Origin: Hemerocallis citrina
Lineage: Eukaryota; Streptophyta; Magnoliopsida; Asparagales; Asphodelaceae
DNA: 64,000 nt
Direction of reading: 5' to 3'
Assembly (NCBI GenBank): GCA_017893485.1
Contig: CM030366.1
Coordinates: 97,178,585-97,242,584, forward strand
This document shows, piece after piece, positions 11,546-21,421 of the stretch (the stretch's first letter is position 1; every line of letters starts with the position of its first letter). The notes under the pieces are model-generated. The model did not search any database. It was given only the letters and a program-made list of their open reading frames with translations, and was not told the DNA's origin. The position numbers and the translations under genes are program-made.

Positions 11546-11834
11546 CCCGCGAACCCTAACATTTCGCTTGCCAATTTCCCAAACCTAATTTCGCCACCTT
11601 CGTTTTCCCTCCTCCCTCTCTCTATTTCTCGTGCTTTGCCTCCATCCCTTCGTCATCTTCGACAGCCCAATTCGATTTCCTTCCTCCCTCTCTCTATTTC
11701 GCGGTGAATTTGCGATTGAAAACCACCGCTCGTCGCCCCGCTCTCTCTCTATCTCCTACGCCACCGCTCGTCGCCCCCTCTCTCTCTCTTCGGTAATTTC
11801 TCTTGATTTCTCTCCTTTTCACTGTCAAAGATGC
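11546..11834 (+). other. CACTA leader-like CT-rich segment, no gene
   Basis: This is a pyrimidine-rich stretch with repeated TCTCTCTCTATTTC and TCGTCGCCCC motifs. No convincing reading frame is present. By position it could be the transposase promoter and leader. Confidence 0.4.
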
Positions 11835-12495
11835 TGAATTCATGCATCTGATTGCCATCTTAGCATGATTTTTTTACCAAAATGGGTTAACTGTCAACTA
11901 AGGATGCTGGCTGTATACCAAAATCGAATAAATCTGTACAAGAACTGGGCTGAACAAACCTTGTGCAGGTTTATTTTGGAGCCACAAACATCATGATTTA
12001 GTTGGGATGAAGAATTAATAGAGAAACATATATGCTTAGATACTGGAAATTTTCATTTTCTTTTACTGTTAAAGAAACTGAATTCATGCATCTGATTGCC
12101 ATCTTAGCATGATTTTTTTTACCAAAATGGGTTCACTGTCAACTAAGGAGGCTGTATGTATACCAAAATCCTCCAAATCTGTACAAGAATTGGGCGGAAC
12201 AAACCTTGTGCAGGTTTATTTTGGAGCCACAAACATCAATGGTTTAGTTGGGATGAAGAATTAATAAAGAAACATATATGCTTAGATACTGGAAATTTTT
12301 ATTTTCTTTTACTGTTAAAGAAACTGAATTCATGCATCTGACTGCCATCTTAGCATGATTTTTTTACCAAAATGGGTTGACTGTCATCTAAGTATGCTAG
12401 CTGTATACCAAAATCCTCCAAATCTGTACAGGAATTGGGCGGAACAAACCTTGTGCAGGTTTCTCTTGGAGCCACAAACATCATGATTTAGTTGG
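11835..12495 (+). repeat. 245-bp tandem array inside CACTA, left block
   Basis: It holds about 2.7 copies of a unit containing CCAAAATCCTCCAAATCTG, TTTTGGAGCCACAAACATC and GTTGGGATGAAGAATTAATAG. The array breaks mid-unit at GATTTAGTTGG (12495), where Tat-2 is inserted, and resumes at 27818 with GTTGGGATGAAG. Open frames of about 61 codons in the unit are repeat artefacts. Confidence 0.9.
12491..12495. other. target site duplication GTTGG, left copy, of Tat-2
   Basis: GTTGG at 12491-12495 is repeated at 27818-27822. Removing Tat-2 and one copy restores an uninterrupted 245-bp repeat unit, which verifies the insertion boundary internally. Confidence 0.93.
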
Positions 12496-13086
12496 TGTTA
12501 CCGCTGATTTCGGTGTGGGGGTATACAGATGAGATTTGTGAGTTCGGAAAAACCTGAACAGCTGACTCAAGCCTTCTTGCTCCTGCCGCAACCTGCAAGG
12601 AAGTGCAAAACACCGGGGTTGATCCCGGCGACGCACCCTCCGACGCTCTTGTCAGTAATCAGAAGAGATTAAGAAAGAGCTTAAAGTGGAAAAAGAGTGA
12701 TTCACCTGGTCATAGTGGCAGAGGGGAGGTATTTATAGTCGCCAGGGGAGTCATTAGAGGCTTGATTCTCTGTGTAACTGCTAGGAGAAAAATCCTCACA
12801 GTCTGTTTAGGAAACTAACCCCTTGATTCCCGGTGAGAGTAAATCAGGCCCGTTGACTTGGTCAAATCGGTGGCCCTGATTTGTCTCTTGCTGATCTGGG
12901 CTTGCCTCGGGTCGGGACCCGTGCCCAATCGGTGTGAACCCGTTCGTGGGTTATTGGGTCTCGTGCGAAGGAGATCCAGTACCCGCTTTGGATCCACTCG
13001 TATGTGAAATTACCATCTTACCCCCAAGCTTCGAGATTCGCGCCCAATCTGGACGGTTCTGATTTAACCCCATTTTAGCCATATCA
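12496..13086 (-). repeat. Tat-2 3' LTR
   Basis: The boundaries are TGTTACCGC at the low end and CCATATCA at the high end; the sense start is TGATATGG on the reverse strand. A TATAAATA box lies on the reverse strand at 12730-12737. It is adjacent to the polypurine tract, which identifies it as the 3' copy. Confidence 0.92.
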
Positions 13087-13106
13087 CGAGCCCCCCACTC
13101 CTAAAG
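13087..13106 (-). other. polypurine tract of Tat-2
   Basis: On the reverse strand it reads AGGAGTGGGGGGCTCG directly before the LTR start. Tat-3 (50427-50443) and Tat-4 (52547-52563) have nearly the same tract, AGGARTR(G/T)GGGGCTYG, which groups the three elements. Confidence 0.8.
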
Positions 13107-13590
13107 ACTGAGTGTGATCAGCCTTTGAGGAGTAGTTTAACTGTTTTAGTGGCTAGTGGAGTTGTATCGGAGTCCAAGTGGAGGATTTTGAATCTTGAAG
13201 GGGGTAGTGAGGTAATTTTTGATTCTATGTGCTGTTCTCTGGCCATATCGAGTATTTGACGGCTTTTATTTATTTTTTCGGACTATTTATTTAATTTTGC
13301 GATGTGTTTACTAATCGTTCGGGGGCCTTAACGGTACTTTCTAGGCAATAATTGTTCGTTCGGGGGCTCAAAAATGTACCCCCGAATTTTTAATCATCTT
13401 CTAGAATTTTTAGTTAATTTCCCCGAATTTTTAGCAATTTTTTCGCAATTTTTAAATAAATAAATCGATTTAAATAAATAAAAAACAATTTTAAATACTG
13501 ATTTGTGGCGTGGCTCGATCTAGACCGTTGATCATGGACGGGCACGAATTTCTGAGAGATCCGTCGGTGGTTATCGCTCAGATGCTCTTT
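13107..13590. other. Tat-2 non-coding spacer
   Basis: This is spacer between the polypurine tract and the first array, with AT-rich stretches of TAAATAAATAAAT type. I see no gene or RNA feature. Confidence 0.4.
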
Positions 13591-14390
13591 TCTCCGTTTG
13601 CGAGCTCGGAAGGGCGCTTGCTCGGTAGCCGACCGAAGGCATGGGGTCTCGGCAGGCCGAGCGACGTGGCACAATCTGAGCCGTCGGATGACGACGTGCA
13701 TCTCGAGGCGGACACCTTTCCCAAGAAAACACTATCTTGTCTTTTAGCGCACGTGGCGCAATCTGGACCGTTCATCATTAGGAGCACGAATTTCTGAGAG
13801 ATCCAACGGTCGTAGCTGCTCGGTGTCTTTTTTCTCCGTTTGCGAGCTCGGAAAGGCACTTGCTCGGTAGCCGACCGAAGGCATGGGGTCTCGGCCGGTC
13901 GAGCGACGTGGCGCAATCTGGGCCGTCAGATGACGGCGCGCATCTCCAGACGGGTATATTTCCCAAGAAAATACTATCTTGTTGTTTAGTGCGCTCTGTG
14001 AGATCTGGGCCGTCTGATTGAGATCTTACGCGAAGGTTGAGGAGAAAGTGAGTTTTCTCCGTTTGCGAGCTCGGAAAGGCACTTGCTCGGTAGCCGACCG
14101 AAGGCAGGGGGTCTCGGCTAGCCGGGCGACGTGGCACAATCTGGGCCATCGGATGACGGCGCGCATCTCCAGACGGGCACATTTCCCAAGAAAACACTAT
14201 CTTGTCGTTTTTTGCGCTCTGTGAGATCTGGGCCGTCTGATTGAGATCTTACGTGAAAGTTGAGGAGAAAGTGAGTTTTCTTCATTTACGAGCTCGGAAA
14301 GGCACTTGCTCGGTAGCCGACCGAAGATAGGGGGTCTCGGCGGGTCGAGCGACGTGGCGCAATCTGTCTCGAGACGATCTTGTTCCCAAA
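13591..14390. repeat. about 222-bp tandem array in Tat-2 (four units)
   Basis: TCTCCGTTTGCGAGCTCGG recurs at about 13590, 13835 and 14056, with a diverged copy near 14278. Each is followed by a TTGCTCGGTAGCCGACCGAAG segment. Spacing is about 221-243 bp. Diverged copies of the same unit lie at 15800-16050 and 20560-20790, so the unit flanks the extra genes on both sides. Confidence 0.85.
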
Positions 14391-14599
14391 GGCATTAATG
14401 GTGCCCCGGGGTTTGTGCGGCGTTCCATCTTCCCAAGGTCATTAAGGATGATTCCTTTAATTAATGCGCGGCGTTTCAACTTCCGAGGGTCATAATGGCT
14501 AGATCTTGGAGGAGAGCTTATAAGTATCCCACTCCCTTTGTCATTTCAATCGTAACAAATGTGGAGTTTCAAACCTCGGAGGTATTTGCCTTGGATAAC

Positions 14600-15510
14600 T
14601 TCTCTTTCGAGGTCCGAAAGGGTGGTTGCTCTGTTGCCTTCTTCTTCTCCCGTTCCTGACAGCCCCAAAGTGGATGTCAGGAGCGGGGGGGAACGAGGCA
14701 GTAGTGGTGACGACCATGGTCCGGACCCGAGGGATGAGTTACCTCGGAAGGACGGGTGGTCGCTCTGTTGTCTTGTTCTTTTCCCGTTCCTCACTGCTCC
14801 AAAGGGGGTGTCAGGAGCGGGAGAGAATAAGACAGTAGAGGTGACGACCGTAGTCCGGACCCGAGGGGCGAGTTACTTCGGAAGGACGGGTGGTCGTTCT
14901 TCCACCATGGTCTTCTCCTGACTCTGACCGCTCCAACGTGGGTGTTAGGGTCGGGGGAGACCATGGTGGAAGAGGTGATGATCCATGTTCGAAGCCGAGG
15001 GGTGAGCTACCTCAGAAGGACGGGTGGTCGTTCTTCCACCAAGATCTTCTGCCATCTCTGGTTGCCCCACAGTGGGTGTCAGGGTCGGCGGAGATCATGG
15101 TGGAAGAGGTGATGATCCATGTCCGAGTCCGAGGGGAGAGTTTGCTTCGGAAGGGCGGGTGGTCGCTCTTCCGCCATGATCATCACCCGATTTTGATCGG
15201 CCCGATGCGGGTGTCAAGATCGGGGGTGATCCTGGTAGAAGGGGTGATGACCAGAGCCCGGATTTGTGGGACGAGCCTCGGTTGGACGGGTGGTCGTTCT
15301 TCTACCATGATCTTCTCCCGATTCTAACGGCCCCGGCGTGGGTGTTAGAATCGGAGGATCATGGTAGGAGAGGTGATGACCCAAGTCCGGTCCGAGGGGA
15401 GAATTTGCCCCGGAACGACTGGTGGTCGCTCTTCCGCCCAAATCTTCTCCTGACTCTGACGGCCCGGATGGAGGTGTCAGGGTCAGGGGAGATTTGGGCC
15501 GAAGGGTAGA
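14600..15510. repeat. about 134-bp tandem array in Tat-2 (six units)
   Basis: The marker GGAAGGACGGGTGGTCG and variants recur near 14745, 14880, 15015, 15146 and 15285, with a diverged copy near 15415. Units alternate with inverted-looking CTGACAGCCCC / TGTCAGG pairs. Apparent frames are repeat artefacts. Confidence 0.8.
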
Positions 15511-16150
15511 CCACCGAAGTCTGGGTCCGGATCCGAGGGACTGCAACAGTTTCTGAATGATGGGCCTCCTCCCATCTCTGTCTTCCTTCCGGGCTGATGG
15601 TTTCCGATGGATGTCAACCCAGAGGAGTTAGAGATGGGGGGAGTGCCGGTCTGCTTTTGACCGGGCCCCGTGGGTTGGCGGAATACCGACCGAGACATGG
15701 GGCCTGGGGGGCACGCCGAAGGCGGCGCCTTAAAACTTTAAATTAAAATTTTTTCTGGTTTCTTCAGACAGAGGTGGGGTATGGAGGAAGTGTAGGCCCT
15801 CCGAGCGACTTGATGCAATTTGTATTGTTGGATGGCGTCGCGCATCTCGAGACGGGCACATTTCTCGAGAAAACACTATCGTGTCGTCTAGTGTTTTTGG
15901 CGAGATCTGAGCCGTCTGATCGAGATCATGCGCGGAAGTTGAGGAGAAAGTGAATTTTCTCCACTTGCAGGATCGGAAAGGTGCCTGCTCGGCATCCGAT
16001 CGAAGGCATGAGACTTCGGCTTCGGGACCTGCGGTGCCGAACGGCTTGACTTGGTGAGGAGGCGGAGTGGTCTTGGGCCTTTGCGACGTTTCGAGTACGG
16101 CCCAAAAGTCGCGTCCTTACGTTTGGAAGTCCAAGGGACGTTCCTTTTTA
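15511..16150. other. Tat-2 spacer with one diverged 222-bp-type unit
   Basis: This contains unique GC-rich sequence. From about 15800 to 16050 it holds a diverged copy of the 222-bp unit (GAGACGGGCACATTTCTCGAG, then CGGAAAGGTGCCTGCTCGG). No reading frame is convincing. Confidence 0.55.
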
Positions 16151-16159
16151 CTATAAATT
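16151..16159 (+). promoter_or_regulatory. TATA box of the antisense extra gene in Tat-2
   Basis: CTATAAATT lies about 200 bases before the ATG at 16353 and is followed by a C/T-rich leader (TTTACTTTTACTCTCTC). Tat-4 has TTATATAAG followed by a similar leader (CTTACTTTTACTCC) about 150 bases before its ATG. Tat-3 has TTATAAATCC at the same place on the reverse strand. Conservation in three copies supports a real promoter. Confidence 0.65.
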
Positions 16160-16352
16160 TTCACCCCCCCTTCAACCAAGTCTCATTTTTTACTTTTACT
16201 CTCTCTCTTCAGTTCATACTTTCACCTTCGAAGTTTTCAGCTCCTTGGCGGTGGTGCTAGCTGTCGCGGCGAGGCGTTCCTTGTTTCCGGTGAACCTTCC
16301 GACCGTAGCTGTCACTTCGAGGTCAGTTTCTCTCCCTTCTCTTTTAGAAAAA

Positions 16353-18672
16353 ATGGTTAAGATTACGGATGAGACCCCCGCCTCGGAGCAAGCCGTTGGC
16401 CGAGCGGGCGGAGGAGAAGAGATGGTTGTTCCGGAGCCGACCGATCAGCACGTCGTTCGTTCGGATAGAGAGAATGAGGTGGCCGAGCTGCCTAAGGAAG
16501 TCGCAGCGGTGTCCCAGAAGGGTAAAGCGGTGGTCACGATCGTGGAAACGCCGAAGACAGCGGGAGCATTCGGCCGGCAGCCCATTGCTCTGTCGAGCGT
16601 GGGAGGTGTACGGGACTATGCCGAGGATACCTTGGAGAGAGTGACCCAAGGCACGGCTAAGTTGGTGGAGGAGAATGAACCGAGGGAGCTGTCCGAGGTG
16701 GACCATACCATCTCGTCTCTTACCGAGGCCGACCTTCACCTGATCCGAGAGGGTTTTCGGATCCCTGCCGACTACGGCCTACTTCTTCCTGGGCCCGGTT
16801 TCCGAGCGAACACGAAGTCTTCCTCGGATATGTGTGTCTTTCCGGTCGACTCCCTTATTGCCGGACTCCGTTTTCCCCTCCACCCGTTTGTTGTTGACGT
16901 CTTGGCATGGTACGGTTTGAGCCCTGCCCAGCTGATGCCGAACACATGGAGGCACGTCATGGCATTCGTCCTCCGATGCCAAGAGGTTGGTGCCAAGCCG
17001 AGTATGTTCCTCTTTCGGAGCCTCTATCGACCTTGTCAGCCAAGGCGAGACGAACAAAGGTTCTATCTTTCGCCCCGGACGGGCGTGAAGCTGATCGAGA
17101 ATCCGGACTCGATCAAACATCGGAAGGAGAAGTATTTCATCATCCGAGCCCCTGCGCCGTGGGTGATACCGATGGTTTGGGCGAAGGATGGCCTGCCCAA
17201 GCGAACAAAGAAGGAGACGGTGCTGAGTGACGAGGAGACGGAGGTCCAGAAGAAGCTCCTCGCCCTGCCAGCACTAAGCTGGAAAGATATTACCGAGGAG
17301 GATCTGTTCCGAGGGGGTCTCAGTCCGATCGACCCTAGTATGCTTCTGGTATTTATACTCTTTGCTTAAAGTTCATGAAAATTTTTCTAAGTTTTTTCAT
17401 TCGGCTTGTGCAGAGACGATGAAGATGGACTACAAAGCTCTGATGGCGAAGGGCAGGTCGGAGCAGGAGGCGAAGAAGAAGAGGCCTTCGGCGGGGCCTC
17501 AGGACGGCCGAGCGTCGAAGAAGCCTTCGGTCGCGAAGGTCGCCGACCAGCCGAAGGTCATGGTCCTCGAGCAGGGGGAAGTCATGGTCCTCGACCCTCC
17601 TGCCTCGGGTGCACCGACACCGACCTCAAAGGGGGATGCTCCTGGTTCGTCGAGCGGTGCGTTCGGCGTGAAGGAGGCGCTGTCCCTCCTAGTTCTGCCC
17701 CTCACTGCCGAGGCGGAGACGATTTTGACCGAGCGTCATAAGCAGATCTTCGTCCCTGACTGGCAGGTGATGAACGTCAACGGCTTCTTGGGCGACGGCA
17801 ACATCTGCATGGAAGCGGTGAGGCACCTGCCGACCCCGAAGGATCGAGCGACCCTGAAGGCCGGGCTAGCAGGGGACGCCGCGATGCAGATTGCTCGGAA
17901 TACCATGTCGGTAAGTAGGCCGAGCTTTCCCTCGTCCAAATTTCTTTCTTAGAATTTTTCTAAGTTCTTGGGTTCGGGTTATAAGGTGCTGTTCTTTTTC
18001 CAGACTCTCTGCCACTTCAACTTCCTGCTCGAGGAGTTCACGAGCAAGGAACGGGAACAGGAGCGGGAGAGGGTGGAGCATGTCAAGGTCGCGAAGCAGC
18101 TTGATACCGAGCAGCTTCTTTTGACGAAGAGGGGCGCCGAAGTGGCTGGGCTGGAGAAGCAGCTGGCCGACGCCGTTCAGCTGTCGAAGGACGCGGCGAC
18201 CAAACTTGAGGCCTCGGAGAAGGAGGCTGCCGAGCTGAAGGAGGCGCTGGCCAATGCTCGGTCGGAAGAGGAGAAGGCTCGGAAGAGGGCCGAGAGGATC
18301 ATGGCCAAACACCAAAAGAAGGTGAAGAAGGTGAAGAAGGCCGTGCAGGAGGAGGCCGCGCAACACATGCTCCAGAACATGGAGGATGCCTACGGTCGAG
18401 CCTTGCTCCACGTAGCCGCCAAGAACCCGGGCTTCGACATATCCTCCGACCGTTTTTACGACCCCGTGGAAGGGGAGGAGGAGGTTCCCGAGGGGCTGCT
18501 CGACCCCGAGGGGCAGACGAAAGGTGTCCATGGTCCGGGCGAGACCGAGGCCGAGGGCGAGGAGGAGGGCGACTCCGAGGAGGAGAGTGGGAGTGAGGAC
18601 GAGGACGAGGGCGAAGGCGAGAACAAGGCCGAGGGGTCGACGGACCCGAACGACAAAAAGGTCGACCCCTGA
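16353..18672 (+). CDS. antisense extra gene of Tat-2, 'putative gypsy type transposon' (Transposase_28-like) domain, three exons, about 716 aa
   Basis: The exons are 16353-17337, 17414-17910 and 18004-18672. The introns (GTATGC...TTGTGCAG, phase 1; GTAAGT...TTTTCCAG, phase 0) join one open frame. Exon 1 has an acidic, low-complexity N-terminus. The conserved core follows (roughly residues 130-320), with LRFPLHPFVVDVLAWYGLSP, FVLRCQEVG and a KYFIIRAPAPW-type motif. Exon 2 has a basic linker and a PDWQVMN motif. Exon 3 is long coiled coil and ends in a strongly acidic tail. The core matches my memory of the plant domain named 'putative gypsy type transposon'; its function is unknown. A leader intron (GTCAGT...TTTTAG, ending near 16347) is possible. 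It runs opposite to gag-pol. Confidence 0.78.
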
Positions 18673-18894
18673 CTTGTTAGCCTCTTTTAGTCTTTCGTAG
18701 TTTTGTTCTTCTTTTTTCTTTGTAAGCCTAACTGCGGACTGGCCACCGCTCTTGTAAAACTTTCCTCTTGGTTTTGAATGAAAAATAGTTTGTTTGGCTA
18801 AAATTTATCCAAGTGTCGAGTCTCGGTTTTTGTATGTGATTATGTTGTAAATGTTTCCGAGCGTGGGCCCATCGGATTTATCTCCACTTTTCAG
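18673..18894 (+). terminator. probable 3' end of the Tat-2 extra gene
   Basis: After the TGA at 18670-18672 comes T-rich sequence with TTTGTAAGCC and AATGAAAAATAG, which resembles a plant 3' UTR with near-upstream elements. The end ahead of the next coiled-coil frame (from about 18895) looks like a splice acceptor (CCACTTTTCAG), so read-through into the next unit cannot be excluded. Confidence 0.35.
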
Positions 18895-20299
18895 GTTAAG
18901 TTTGGTCCGATCACGGAGGTTTCATACCTTCGTAAAGAGCTGGCCAAAACGAAGGGTGAGCTCTCGAACAGCCGACAGAGGCGGTTTCTCATGCTCTCGA
19001 AGCTGGAGGAGATGAAGGCAGCTGTGCGGAAGTATTGTCGCGAGTTGTGGCAATTGCGGAAGCAACCCCAAGCTCCTTGTCCCGAAGGTAAGGTCGACCG
19101 GCTCCGTAGAGAGCTCACTGCCGCCGAGCAGAGGAATGGCGAGCTTTTGGCCGAGGTCCAATATATGGAACTAGCGGAGAAAGAACGCTCGGAAGAGAAG
19201 CTGACTTCCGAGCTAGAGAAGGCGTCGACCGAGCGCAAGAGGTTGTTGGCCGAGGTCGACAGGCTCAGAAGGATCACGATAGATCGGGGATTAAGGTCAC
19301 CCACTTCCAACGGCTCGCGACCGATGGTGCCAACGTCTCGGGCTCGTCAAGGCCTTCTCGTTCGAAGAAGTTGGCGAATGACAACGCTCTGAGAGACAGA
19401 ATTATTGAGCTGGAGGAAGAGGTCGCGTCACTCAAGCCTCTGCCAGAGAGGGCCAACGTCCGCAGCACGTCGTTCACTCGTGAAGAGAGCGAGAGGGGGA
19501 TCTCCTTCTACGAACTCGCGACACGTTTGCCTGCGGCCAGGCGGAGCCCTGCCGACGCTCAGAGTAGCGCAGCAGTTTCGTCAAGCGGTGCCTCGGTCGG
19601 CGCCACAGTCAGGGTCAGTAGCGAAGGGGGGTCACGTTTCGTTGGTTTAGGATCGGGTTCGGAGGGCAGGCCTCGTAGTCCTCGCGTTTCCTTAAATCGA
19701 AGCGTTCCCCTTCCGAAGAGACCCTGATCATGTCGTTTTGTGTTTTTTTCTGATTATGGCCCAACTTTGTAGTAGAGTCGGTCTTGTTGTACGGGGAGCC
19801 ATTACATCTGAATACGAATTTAAAAGTTTGACTTGGAAAATTTTTAAGTGTTGGGCTTCGGCGATGTTTTGAAGTTTTGCTATTTGTTTTTCCCTTTTTC
19901 CAGCTCGAGGTGGCCGACCCATGTACTGATTTCCACGGCTCGGATGATGACTCTGAATTCAAGGCCACTTCTGGGATGGTGGCTCTGAGTCTTAGGAGCG
20001 TCGAGCTGGAGTTACGCCGAGCTGAGAGTGAGCGGGCCCACCTTTTGTCCGTCTTCGACCTACGGGAAGCCGAGATCCAATGCCTGGAGAATAGGATCGC
20101 CGAGTTGAGCCCTGCAGGAGGGGACGAAGATTCGCAGACCGCTTTTAGCAACGCTCTTCGGGTCAAGTGTATTCGGCACAACCAGTCGAAGATTATAGCC
20201 GAGCGGGACGATTTGCTCCCGGAGATTCGACACTTGCAGACCGTGGTAGCGAAGCTCCGGAAGGATGCAGGGGAGCTATCAGCCGAGGAGGGGGGATAG
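18895..20299 (+). CDS. second coiled-coil reading frame(s) of Tat-2, probably exons
   Basis: After an acceptor-like TTTTCAG at 18894, a heptad-rich frame runs to about 19290 (LRKELAKTKGELSN, LRRELTAAEQRNGEL, LEKASTERKRLLAEVDRL). It continues in another frame to about 19613 (LRDRIIELEEEVASL). A third block from about 19904, after TTTTTCCAG, runs to the TAG at 20297-20299 (LELRRAESERAHLL, ENRIAEL). The parts could be exons of one gene or a tail of the preceding one; a frameshift near 19290 is possible. No catalytic motif is visible. The reverse strand of Tat-3 near 45450-45540 has a similar heptad segment, so it may be a conserved part of these elements. Confidence 0.45.
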
Positions 20300-20870
20300 G
20301 CAACCGAACAGTCTAGTGAAGATATTTCTGTTTGAACGCTAAGTGTTGTGGGTCGGCGTTGTATTTTTTGTTTTTTATTACTTTGTAACTGTAGAAAGAC
20401 AGCTTTGTACTGTGTCCCGATCATTAATAAAATTCCCTTTGTTGCTCTGTGTTCTTATTTTGCTCGTGAGTGTGTTGGCCGTACCGAGGTCCTGGGGCCG
20501 GGCAAACGGTGCCGTCGGCGAGAATCTCGAGGCGAACGGGCTCCCGAAGGGGCGTTGCTTTGTCGTTTAGCGATTCTGACAAGATCTGTGCCGTCGGATG
20601 TTGGCACGTATCTCGAGGTGGCTCAGTTCCCAAGAAAATGCTATCTTGTCGTTTAGCGCTGCTGGCAAGATCTGGGCCGTCTGATCGAGATCTTACGCGA
20701 AAGTTGAGGAGAAAGTGAGTTTTCTCCGTTTGCAGGGTCGGAATGGCACTTGCTCGGATTCCGACCGGAGAGTGGTCTTACCCTTCTTATTCTCTTCCGT
20801 CTCTGCGAAGTGGGGGGCTCGGACTAGGGATAAGCTGAGCGCTCGCCACTCCATAGGAGCTTTCCGAGAG
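20300..20870. other. Tat-2 spacer with a diverged copy of the 222-bp unit
   Basis: From about 20560 to 20790 this repeats the unit found on the other side of the extra genes (CCAAGAAAATGCTATCTTGTC, GAGATCTTACGCGAAAGTTG, CACTTGCTCGG). The rest is unique with no gene that I can support. Confidence 0.6.
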
Positions 20871-20894
20871 GCAATTCTTAGGGGTGGATTTGAA

Positions 20895-21250
20895 CCAAGT
20901 GTTGGACTTTGGGATTATCGCGCAGTTCGACGGTTGTGGGAGCAATTCCGAACGGCGTTCTGCTCCTAGCCCGTCCGGAGACGGGCCGAGAAAGCAAAGT
21001 CGAGCCGAGTGTTGGACTCCGAACCATCGGTGTAGTTCAACGGTTGTGGGAGCAATTCCGAACGGCGATCTACTTCTGGCTCGTCCGGGGACGAGCCGAG
21101 GAGGTAAAGTCGAACCGAGTGTTGGACTCCGAACCATTGGTGTAGTTCAACGGTTGTGGGAGCAGTTCTGGACGGCAATCTACCCCTGGCTCGTCCGGAG
21201 TCGAGCCGAGGAGGTAAAATCGAGCCGGACGTGGACTCCGAACCATTGGT
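20895..21250. repeat. 110-bp tandem array in Tat-2 (three to four units)
   Basis: CGGTTGTGGGAGCA occurs at 20931, 21041 and 21151, exactly 110 bp apart, together with GTTGGACTCCGAACCAT. The array lies between the integrase end and the extra genes. Confidence 0.88.
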
Positions 21251-21325
21251 TGAAACCAAAATTTAAAAAACATATGATAAGAGCGGGGAGAAGCACATAA
21301 ATTCATAAGTACGAAGAGAGCTTTC

Positions 21326-21332
21326 TTTATTG
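21326..21332 (-). terminator. possible gag-pol polyadenylation signal
   Basis: AATAAAG on the reverse strand lies about 90 bases past the gag-pol stop codon. The motif alone is weak evidence. Confidence 0.35.
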
Positions 21333-21421
21333 ACAATCGACGGCAAACCGTTTTTACATTTCACAATTTATGGAACAGATTACAAATTGGAGGAGAGGAA
21401 TGGTTCGACACCTCGGGGTAC

